Assembly (NCBI GenBank): GCA_016617785.1
Contig: JADILM010000010.1
Location: 434,001 to 498,000, forward strand
Source of the DNA: Sporobolomyces roseus
Taxonomy: Eukaryota > Basidiomycota > Microbotryomycetes > Sporidiobolales > Sporidiobolaceae
Length of the DNA: 64,000 bases
Direction: 5' to 3'
This document shows, one piece after another, positions 38,277 to 46,990 of the stretch (the stretch's first letter is position 1; every line of letters begins with the position of its first letter). The notes under the pieces are model-generated. The model was given only the letters and a program-made list of their open reading frames with translations, did not search any database and was not told where the DNA came from. A program made the translations under genes and the position numbers.

Positions 38277-38846
38277 ATGGACAACGTGAGTCTTTCAAGT
38301 CCTGCTAAGCTCCCGTCGCTCGGTCGAAACTGATTTCTCCTCTCTCTGCCCTGCTTCCTCCTCACTCTCAGTCCTCCAGCAAGACCTCAACCTCCTCCTC
38401 TTCAGCTCTCGTCAAAGAAGAATCCCTCACCTTCTCCTCCCTCTCTTCAAAAGTAAGTAAGCTTTTCCCTTCTCTCTCCTCTTTGCTCGTCGCACAAGCT
38501 GACCCAATTCCCTTCATAGCCTTCCCCTTTGACAACGATCGATCTGGACGACGAGAAGTATTTGACGAAGGAGGTGAAGTATCCTTATTCTGGACCGGTA
38601 CAGTCGAGTAAGAGGGATTGGCAACTTTTGAGATCGAAATGGGAGGATGCGAGTCTCTTGGACTTTCCTCAGACCCAGTCGATTTCAGCCGCTGATCTGG
38701 AGAAAGGTCCTTGGTCCACAGCCGAAGTATATCCCTCGTCTTGGACCTACCTGAGTGAGGAGTCGCGAAAGAAGTGGAGAGGAGAAGGAAATTTGCTGCA
38801 TTGGTTCTTGCGAGGACGCTTCTTTCTTGTGTCCATAACTCTGTGA
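38277..38846 (+). CDS. Small hypothetical protein (gene A of three)
   Basis: Three exons: ATG GAC AAC only (38277-38285), then a Ser-rich exon (about 38371-38451), then 38520-38846; donors GTGAGT and GTAAGT, acceptors CTCAG and CATAG, ending in TGA. The product is about 138 residues: a Ser/Thr-rich start (SSSKTSTSSSSALVKEES), then an acidic-aromatic part (TIDLDDEKYLTKEVKYPYSG, KRDWQLLRSKWEDASLLDF, WSTAEVYPSSWTYLSEESRKKW) and a hydrophobic end (LLHWFLRGRFFLVSITL). I do not recognise it. The tiny three-codon first exon resembles the starts of the next two genes. Confidence 0.5.
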
Positions 38847-39033
38847 ATAGCTCTGATATCTTTTCCTGAACAAATCGAAGTGGTTAGTGTGGTTTTGAGG
38901 TCGAAGAGAGGTCTCGTGATCGAATTCAAAGTTCGTCAAAGTTTTCCTTGCGAAACGAAAGAAAAGGAAACGAACTTCTCTCTTTCCCACTCTACCATTT
39001 CTCTCTCTCTCTCTCACACACATCTAGAGAGCC

Positions 39034-39827
39034 ATGTCTGAAGTGAGTCCAACCCCAACGCATCACTCGATCATAGCAGAAACACTCGCTAACCCTTTCT
39101 TCTTGATCGCCTCCTCTCTTCCCTTCCCTATTCTACCATTTTCTCCCCCTCGACTCGAATCCACTCCCAAAGCCTCCCTCAGTAGCTTCCGCTCGTCTTC
39201 ACGCAGACATTCAAGCGCACCTCGAATCCACTCACTCAACTCGCGTTCGTTCCCCCCCCCTCGTCTTCTCCCTCTCTCACTTCTCCTCTAATCCCCACTC
39301 TCCTCCCCCGAATAGGTCGCTCCTCAAGGGGAAGCTCATTACTCTGAATGGAACCCCACTGATCATACCGAACACAAAAAGGTAAGCTTTCCCCTTCTGA
39401 AACCCTTCGATGTTTCTGTTGCACGAGATGGGCATGAAAGCTGACGAGGAGGGAAAGGAATAGTACGATGAGATTTATAACAAGATGGAAGGTCAAGATC
39501 CTCATGATCAAGAGAGGTGAGCTTTCAGCTCTTTTTACACACTCTCGAGAGTTCTCGCAAGGTTCGAAAAAACTGATAAGCTTTCTGGCTTCTCCTTTCC
39601 TGCGTGCTGATTACCGAGGGGGTAGGTATGAGAATATAATGCATTCCGTACGTTCTCTAGATCTAACCCTCCTCTTCCCTGGCTGAACGATTTCGAACGG
39701 TTATTGACTTGACTTCTCTCGTTCGGTTTTCATGCAGCCCAAACTCTCGACGGAAAACAAAGTGAACGCTATTGAATCGATGGAGTTGCCTCACACTGAT
39801 CAAAGGTGTGATTTGGTCAATCGCTGA
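39034..39827 (+). CDS. Small multi-exon hypothetical protein (gene B)
   Basis: Five exons encode only ~80 residues: MSE (39034-39042), an exon near 39316-39381 (VAPQGEAHYSEWNPTDHTEH), one near 39463-39513 (YDEIYNKMEGQDPHDQER), a seven-residue exon (YENIMHS), and a last exon near 39738-39827 (PKLSTENKVNAIESMEL). Stop TGA is at 39825-39827. All donors are GTRNGN and the acceptors are TAG or CAG, each preceded by CTGA-type branch sequences. The protein is highly charged, without signal peptide or membrane segment. It shares the motif Y-D-x(n)-G-[QK]-D-P, with an intron exactly before the YD, with gene C. Function unknown. Confidence 0.5.
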
Positions 39828-40136
39828 AAAGGCGCCGAGACGAGTCAAGGTGGAAGGAAGGAAGAGGGAGGAGGGAAGAAAGGGAATTCGTAGCTTGTTA
39901 ACGGTTTCGTTGAATTCGTTTGTTTGTTGTTTCTGCGAGAAATAGCCTTAGCTTCATGAGAGTGAACAATGTGGAAAAGAGAGAAGAGAGAAGAGAGAGA
40001 GGAGATCTGCCGTCCGCGGAGTTGAATAAGAGGAGTTCTCATTCTTCTTCCCCTCTTCCTCTCTCCCCTCACCTATTCCCAGCCACAGTCTCCACTCTCG
40101 ATCACACTCAGTCAACTCACAAGATCTGTAGCGACA

Positions 40137-40793
40137 ATGAGCACTCACGTGAGTCCCCTCGTCGCCCCTTCTCCTCGCTTTCTGTTCTCCCAGCGAAGCC
40201 CTCTTCTGTCTCCCCTGTTGATGTTTCTCAATGCGTGATAGTACGACCTAGAGTGTCAAGCTTACCAACAGAAGACTGGAAAGGATCCTTACGTAAGCGC
40301 GCTTCTTATTCGCCGGACAGAACTAACTGAGGAAACTGACTTTTGATCCTTCTCTGTCGCTACCATGCAGGCTTTAAGGGAACCTGATCATCCCGATCAC
40401 CGAGTCCTCTCCGATTCCATGGTGCGCCCTCTCTCCTCCGTACTCCCAATGTCGCTCGCAACGTAAGAAGAATAAACGACCTCTTTCCAAATTCCACTCC
40501 TTTCTACTACTCTTCAGACGCCAGCCGGTCCTACTCCTCGTTTCTCCATCTATCATCACTTCCTCTCCTTGAGCGGCTGGTCGAACCTCTTCAAACCTAC
40601 CACTTCACTCAATGATTCGTCTAAACCCGTAAACTTCCTCTCTCTCTCTCCCTCTCCTCCTTTTCTCGCATTGATCGAACCATTGTGCCCCTTACAGCTC
40701 CATACGGATCTCAACAAGTCGAGGGTTGGGGAGCTCGAGGGTGGGAGCGTTGGAGAGGAGGATTTCTTCGGATTGAAATGGGTTTGGGTTTGA
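40137..40793 (+). CDS. Small multi-exon hypothetical protein (gene C), probable paralog of gene B
   Basis: Exons: MSTH (40137-40148), YDLECQAYQQKTGKDPY (about 40240-40290), ALREPDHPDHRVLSDSM (about 40371-40421), TPAGPTPRFSIYHHFLSLSG onward (about 40519-40629), and a last exon after CTTACAG (about 40698). In phase, the last exon reads LHTDLNKSRVGELEGG and stops at 40793. A different frame of the same exon stays open to 40918 with a more protein-like composition (VEGWGARGWERW), so the last junction may be wrong. Intron phase 0 before YD and the G-K-D-P motif match gene B. No known family recognised. Confidence 0.45.
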
Positions 40794-41214
40794 AAGTTGA
40801 AACGAGGGTAGCTGATCTCGAACTTATCAAAGCAGAGTGGTTTCGTCGTGGATGTACAGCAACAGAGTTGTTCCCCCTTGTCGAATGCAGAGATGTTTAT
40901 ATTGGGAATGGAGAGTAGACGTGTTCATCGACTTTGAGAGCTTGAGACTGCTTGATTACCAAAGCGAGTAATGTCTACATCACTTATAAGCTATTCTAGC
41001 GAGTCAGGAGCTGGTTTTAGAGTATCGAAGTGAATTGTCGCTGTTTAAAAGATGAAATTCTTTCACTCCTTCTTACCGCTCACTCACTCAACCCAACTCT
41101 CCCTTACAATCTCTGCCAGCTCTCTTAAACCTCTCAAGGTCCATTCACTGTCGCTCACTCGCTTCCTCCTCTCGCTTCCTCGCTCTTCTGCAACTCCCCA
41201 CCTCTTTCTCTCTC

Positions 41215-42239
41215 ATGTTCTCTTCCGAACTAGCAACACTACGCAAACTCGGCGTACGCCATGTACGTTCAATTTCCTCCACACATCCCGAATCACAATC
41301 GCAAGCTAATGAGTAAGGGTGGTGGTAGGTATTGAATCAAGCCTTGAATTTCGCCATGGTTTTATCAACGGCTCTAATGATGTGGAAAGGATTGAGCGTC
41401 GTTTGTAATACAGAGAGTCCTATAGTTGTCGTTCTGAGGTGAGTCCCAACTCTCTTTACCCTACCTCTGAAAACAAGATTCGAGAGGAAACTGATCCCTA
41501 TAAGATGTCAGTGAGAGTATGGAACCTGCTATTCAAGTACGTTTTACTTTCCCTCTTTCCCTCCTGTTGATCCACTGGATCATCAGCGATCGAGATTGAA
41601 GAAAGAGAGAGAGAGAAAAGCTGATTCGAGTTTTGATGTAATTCGCGACGAAAAAAAAACCACAGAGAGGGGATTTATTATTCCTTACTATGCCTTTATC
41701 TTCACCACTCAAACACGGTGATATAACAGTTTACAAAGTACCCGGTACCGCGATTCCTATCGTACACCGAGTGATCGAAGCTCATCTCTTGTACGCTCTC
41801 TCTCCCCTCTCTCTCTCTCTCTGCTCATGAAGATTCTGTTCGATGGGTGTAGGGCAAACTCGACTGAACAAACTTTGTTGACCAAAGGGGACAACAACCC
41901 TTCAGACGATTTGGTCTTGTACAACGGAATGAAACATTTGAAGAGGAGTCACATTGTTGGAAAAGTAAAAGGTTACGTACCTTTCGTAGGGTATGCTACG
42001 ATTTTAATGGTACGTCCCTTGTCTCTCTGGATCTGGGCTCTGACTTGAGAGAGAGGAAGAGAGGGCTGATGAGAGATGGAGACGGGTTAGAACGATTTCC
42101 CTAAATTGAAATACGCTCTACTGGCAGGTACGTTTTTCGAATCTCTGTTTTCCTAGAAGTCGACGAGAAATGATCACTGACTGGTTGGGGATCGATTGGC
42201 ACAGTTCTGGGAGGTGGAATCTTGTTGCATCGAGAATAG
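41215..42239 (+). CDS. SEC11: Signal peptidase complex catalytic subunit Sec11
   Basis: ATG at 41215, TAG at 42237-42239, about seven short exons. The protein starts with a cytosolic helix and one transmembrane segment ([24 protein letters not shown]). It then has the family S26B motifs: the serine box ([14 protein letters not shown], nucleophile Ser), the histidine box ([18 protein letters not shown], His replacing the bacterial Lys), and the aspartate box ([12 protein letters not shown]). It ends with a second hydrophobic stretch ([13 protein letters not shown] ... [15 protein letters not shown]). Sec11 cleaves signal peptides in the ER lumen together with Spc1-3. Length (~175 residues) is usual. 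All three catalytic boxes are present, so it should be active. Confidence 0.95.
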
Positions 42240-42791
42240 GTTGTTGAAAAAAAAGGATCACCGAGCATTCTTCGCATTTCGCATTTTCATCGACTCGTTG
42301 TGCTTTCCTCCTTCTACGAAGCGGGGAATCTAGGATCCTGCTGCTCTGATCGAATCGGGAGGTCGTCGCAGAGGTCGTCGCAGAGGTTGAGAACCTAACT
42401 ATGGCGTCTCTCTCTGCAGACGAGAGGGTCGATCTAAAGTAATCGTGGAAAGTTCAGGTGTCTCGAGCCTGGTCGACGAACCTCTCAGACGCGTGAAGGT
42501 AGCTTTCAACGGATGAGACGGCAGCGTGAGAGGTCTCCCGTAGTGTCGACGTCACCCATACGAAATCAAGGTCAAACCGCAACTAATCCTCCTCGTCTCT
42601 TTTTTTTCTATCCTTCCGCAAGTTCTCTCAAGATTCGCTCGTTCATTCTCGTTCTCGTAGCAGCCCGAGAACTCTGCTAAGGAAAGAATGAAAACTAGTT
42701 GGACCGGCTTTTGATCTTCAAACTCGCCTCTTTCCCTGCCCTTCACATCTCTTCACTCAACACTTTCCCCAAAAAACACTCCTAAAAAGCA
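42240..42791. promoter_or_regulatory. Upstream region of the HMP1-like gene
   Basis: About 550 bp. At about 42359-42388 a 12-bp unit (GAGGTCGTCGCA) occurs twice in tandem followed by a partial third. The last 200 bp are CT-rich. No gene recognised. Confidence 0.4.
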
Positions 42792-43594
42792 ATGGCAGAT
42801 CAAAGAGAACCTTCAAAAGTGTGCTTCCCAACCTTCCGTCTCCGCTGTTGCTCAAACTCCCTCGCTCTTAAACTACAACGTCATCTCCCGCATTCATCTC
42901 TTCGAACGAGGCTCGTACTGGACAAGGAACGGATGTGCGCGCGGCAGGAGTGCACGTTGATTGGATTGTGGACTGCTCAGATGGGGTCTGAAGAGGGAGA
43001 GGGAGAGGAGGGATGAGGGTCGAATCCGAATGGGGAAAGGTTGGAACGTTGGAAGTGAATCGCTAGGATCATCGGCGTACTCTACGCAGAGCTACTGGAA
43101 ACCGAGTGCGTACAAGGAAGGAGGATGAATCGGATGGCGTTCAGACGACCTCGTTCGAATCTCTGGACAAATTTCGCAACACAATTTTTGTTCCTCAAAC
43201 CTCCCTTTACTGACCCCTCTCTCTCTCTCCCTCCTCCTCTTTCTATAGGTCTATGGTAACATCAACTCGGTCGTCGGTGGAATTACGCAAACCGTTGGAG
43301 ACGCTACAGGAATCCAATCCCTCTCTCAATCAGGAGCCGAACAAAAAGCTTCTGGCGACGCAGAACACGCTGCAGCCACCGCTCAAGGTTACGCAGAGGG
43401 AACTGTCGATCGAGTAGGAGGTAAGATCGATAGGGTTGTTGGAGCTGTCACTGGGGATCAGGCGAAAGAAGCGGAAGGGTTGAAGAATGAAACCAAGGGG
43501 AAAGCACAACAAGGTGAGTTGTCTTCGTTTCATCGATTTCATAGTCGTAAACTAATTGTACGGAGACGACTCCATGACAGCTGCCAACTCCTAG
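42792..43594 (+). CDS. HMP1: HMP1-type mismatch/cruciform DNA recognition protein (CsbD-like)
   Basis: Three exons. Exon 1 encodes only MADQREPSK; a 433-bp intron (GTGTGC donor near 42819, CTATAG acceptor near 43248) follows, then the main exon and a four-residue last exon (AANS) after GTGAGT...GACAG; stop at 43592-43594. The ~100-residue protein has CsbD-like repeats: VYGNINSVVGGITQTVGDATG, GTVDRVGGKIDRVVGAVTGD, GLKNETKGKAQQ. Basidiomycete members such as Ustilago Hmp1 were reported to bind mismatched and cruciform DNA; a general stress role is also possible by analogy with bacterial CsbD. The first intron is about six times longer than most introns here. Confidence 0.8.
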
Positions 43595-43908
43595 ATTCGG
43601 GTTTATCGAGTAGTTTACACAGATCCAGTACTTACATCAAGCAGTTCCGCAATACAATGTCAAAGTTTCAGTATCGATGTCTCGTCCAGAAGCTCGAGAG
43701 CTTCGTGAGACTGACAAGACAGCGGATCAGCGAGGAAGCGTTGCGTGTGGAAGAGATGTCGAAGCTTGTGGAATGAACCATTGATCTCTCTGCCGCTCTC
43801 TTTCTTCGACTCTCCACTTCCTGGTCTCGACAGCTAGGCACGGATCACAGCAGGATTTCAGACTTCGCTAACAACAAAACTAAGCTACGAGAAAGAAGAA
43901 GAACAACT
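43595..43908. other. Short convergent intergenic region
   Basis: About 310 bp between the HMP1-like stop and the stop of reductase copy 1. An open frame from 43480 runs through to 43776 only because it reads past the spliced stop. Nothing else seen. Confidence 0.4.
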
Positions 43909-45298
43909 CTATGCAACCGCCTCTACAGTTTTCTCGAGTGCCTCCTCCAGTGGAACCCAACCATCCCTTCCAAGTTCCTTGAGGACCTTGAGAGCGGGTT
44001 CAGAATCATAGGAACGAACCGCCTGTGGTGCGTTTTCAGGGTTATCATAGAACTTCTTGTTCGGGTACAACTTGCGGAAGATGTCGAGGACTTGAACCCA
44101 GTTGACGGGGTGAGGGGCGGCGATCAGGCGTTGCTCTTTGATGGAAGGGAGGAGGAGACCTCCGATGTGAAGCCGAGCGATATCGTCCACGGGTACGATC
44201 GAGACTGATTTTGCGAGAGAGTGGTCAGTCGAAGCTGAGAACAGAAAGGAAGGGCGAAACGTACGAGTAGGGCTGAAAGATAGGATTGAGTCACTCTTGG
44301 AGAGGAAGAGGCCTTGGAGCATACCACCAGTAGATTCGGCTTCTCCTACGAGCGATTCTCCGGCGCAGAACGCGGGATTCACCTGTAACGAGGGAGAGCT
44401 TGTCAGTGGATCGATCGAAGGTGTCACATCTATCAACGAAAATGCGTACGACGTTGAGAACGAATGAAGGCTGCGAAATTCGACAAATTCATCAATCTCT
44501 GCGAAATCAGCACGAAAGCACATAGTAGACTCACCTTGTTCTCCTCGACGAATTTCCAAGCCTCGAGCTCACCCGAGGTCTTACTAGCAGCATAAACGAG
44601 ACCACCCTTCCCAGGTGCATCATCCGGTAGACTCCTCGCTTTCTCGATACTTTCTCGGTTGAAATCTTTCTCTCCAAGCACCTTTCCTTCTCCGTTTTGA
44701 CCACTTCCGACAGCAACAATTGACGAGGTGAGGACGAAACGTTTGACGGATGGAGTCTTGTGGGCGGCGCGGAGAGCGTTCAGGGTTCCCTGTACTGCGT
44801 CTCCGACTACTTCGTCGAATTTGGGCGAGAAACTGACATTCGAAGCTACGTGAGCTACCCCATCGACGCCTGACACAACGATTGAGTCAGCATTGTCAGC
44901 TTGAGAGAGTGTCGAGTCGAGCTCACCCTTGATAGCCTCATCGTAAGCACCCGATTTGAGAATATCTGGAACTTCGACGAATTCGAATTGTTGAGGAAAC
45001 TTGTCGTCCCATCTCTTTTGATACTTCTCGAGCTTCGCTTGAGATCGAGCAGCGCCTCTGACTTTGTAGCCTAGCTCGAGGAGTTGATCGATGACATGGG
45101 AAGCAACGAAACCTGCGAAATTTCGGGTGAGGTCAGTTTCGATGAGCTTGACGAGAGTAGGTGTAGTGAAGCAAACCGTTCGCGCCCTGTACAGCTCACA
45201 AGCATGTGAGTGACAGAGATAAAGGAGAGAACGAGGAAACTTACGGTGACGAGGATGAGAGAACCTTTGGGAAGAACAGCGTTATCGATTTGAACCAT
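43909..45298 (-). CDS. NADPH-dependent aldehyde/ketone reductase, Gre2/DFR-like (copy 1)
   Basis: Start at 45298, TAG at 43909-43911, several introns. Extended-SDR features: NAD(P)-binding loop with GFVASHV after LPKGSLILVTG, a basic segment RGAARSQAKLEKY after the second strand favouring NADPH, VAHVASNVSF, FVLTSSIVAVG with catalytic Ser, and YAASKTSGELEAW containing YxxxK. The C-terminal part reads VNPAFCAGESLVGEAEST, VSIVPVDDIARLHIGGLL and ends EEALEKTVEAVA. Such enzymes reduce methylglyoxal, isovaleraldehyde or flavonoid-like ketones; the substrate is not predictable. A paralog (57798-56404) has the same exon layout. Identity between the two is highest (roughly 95 percent by eye) in one ~210-bp block near 44940-45150. 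Confidence 0.85.
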
Positions 45299-45684
45299 AA
45301 TAATGGAGTTTCAAGAGCTTTGAGGGTGATGCAGAGGAGGAGAAACTGGTAGAGTGAAGTGAGGAGAGAGAGAGAGAGGAAGCTCCACTTTCGAAGTTTG
45401 ATGACACAAGTCCGAAAAGCAGTTGCTGATTCCTCTTCCTTCCCCACGTCCCGAATGCCCTACGCCGTTTCAACCCATCGTAATCAAATAATTCGAAATT
45501 GCTGACGAATCTACCAATTTAATCCGAGGTCAAAGTCCGAAAGTCTGTTATCGAGAGCTTTGTGCAAATTCGAGCAAGCGGCTCAGGATACTCTGCCACG
45601 GACCAGATCGGACGCAATGATCAAGCTGTGTAACAACGTCGAAAGATGATGATTGGCAGGAGACGGAAGCAAAAAAAGAGAATC
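45299..45684. promoter_or_regulatory. Promoter of reductase copy 1 and flank of the tRNA
   Basis: About 390 bp between the reductase start and the 3' end of the tRNA. It contains a GAGA-rich stretch at 45362-45382 and, next to the tRNA, the T-rich Pol III terminator on the minus strand. No other gene seen. Confidence 0.4.
45660..45680 (-). terminator. Pol III oligo-T terminator of the tRNA-Ala gene
   Basis: On the minus strand the tRNA is followed within about 8 nt by CTCTTTTTTTGC, a seven-T run on the non-template strand. Confidence 0.75.
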
Positions 45685-45808
45685 TGGAGAAGATGGGAAT
45701 TGAACCCACTGCCTCTCGCATTCGACTGTGTTTTATATCTGTAGCTTGTTAAGGCCGGTGAGAGTGAACAAGTGCTAAGCGAGCGCTCTACCGATGAGCT
45801 ACATCCCC
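45685..45808 (-). tRNA. tRNA-Ala (anticodon AGC) with a 52-nt intron
   Basis: Minus strand from GGGGATG (45808) to TCCA (45685-45688). The D arm (TAGCTCATCGGTAGAGCG, containing the A box) is followed by the anticodon stem CTCGC and loop TTAGCA. An intron at 45772-45721 follows, then T GCGAG closes the stem. The T arm is GTGGG-TTCAATT-CCCAT (B box). The intron lies between positions 37 and 38, the canonical place, and removing it restores a 5-bp anticodon stem with anticodon AGC. The acceptor stem has one T-T mismatch and one G-T pair. A run of seven Ts shortly after the 3' end is a Pol III terminator. CCA is not encoded, as usual for nuclear tRNAs. Confidence 0.93.
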
Positions 45809-46990
45809 GGAGGAAAGAGTCAGATATTGATGAAAATTGGGGTCGAAAATAACGTATATAAAGCACTTTACGGACTGTGACTCCAAAACCCACTCGACAC
45901 TCTACAGAACTAACCTCGTTGTTCTGACGCTTCCATCCTACCCGAAGGTTCTGTGGTTTGAGATGTCGATAGCAAACAATCGATAAGCTTTCTTTCTTTT
46001 CTTTGCGACGGTCGTAGAAAGGGGTTCTACAACTCACTGCCACATATAATTGGACGTTGTAGGGGATCGAGTACGGTCAAAGAAGAGATCTGGCGAGTGT
46101 TGAGCAGATTACGCTTCAAGATGCAGAAGAGAAGCAGATTGTTCGCTTTTATAGACTTTCACTCGCAAAGCTCGTTGCGGCCGTTGGGCTCAATGTCTCG
46201 TGAGGGGTGCTGTCTTCTCAAGGGAAGAGAGTCATTGATCAAGGGAGAGGGAGTTGCTAAATTCGGAACTCAAAGAAGGATTGAGACGCAGCTCAATCTT
46301 TTCGCAATCGCTTAATAGAGTGAACATAGTATCTAGTATTGCATCTCGTTCTCGAGTGAAGGTGAGTCTTAGTCGTCATAGTGAGCGAGATAGGCGAGTT
46401 GGCGACTGCAAAGCATAGGAATGAGGGAGAGACGAAAGAAACAAAAGGCTCGAGATTGTTCATTGCGTTATCCGAGCCACGCGGTTAGCGACGAGGCTAT
46501 TGCTACGCATGTGACAACCCACCGTGATCTGGAGAGAAGGCTGACGATTGGCGACGTCGACGAAGCTCATTTGATCAGTTTGTAAAGCTTGCACGAAACA
46601 TTCATTGTGAACACTTTCCGCTGTTCGTGTTCCTTCTCACGGTTGACTCCCAAGTCGATAGTCAACGACGGATAGAAAGAAATCGGTCCCTACTGGCGAT
46701 TGCCAACGACCTCTTCGCTCCATTCGATTTGGAGGGGCATCCAGAAAGGAGGTCTTATCTCTCGCATTTCTCGCATCTCGTTTATCAGCAGTGCAAGACA
46801 AGATAGGCGATTACTTTCATTACTTCTAATGAAGAGGGAGAAGTTTTGCATATTAGCTACAAGGGGAGATAAAGTTGGGAGAGTGAATTTGCGCGCGGTA
46901 AAAACGAACGGATATCGATAAAAGGGGGAACGGAAACGCATGCACAAGAAATGGAAAGGAAAAGATGGTTCCGAAGTGTGTAGAGTACAT
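45809..46990. other. Intergenic region between tRNA and SSD1 3' end
   Basis: About 1.2 kb with only short, unsupported ORFs. It holds the SSD1 3' UTR. I see no repeat, RNA gene or conserved coding segment. Confidence 0.45.

Noticed and set aside
37828..38289. Overlapping plus-strand ORFs before gene A
   Set aside because: They read through CT-rich low-complexity DNA in three frames with no supported junctions.
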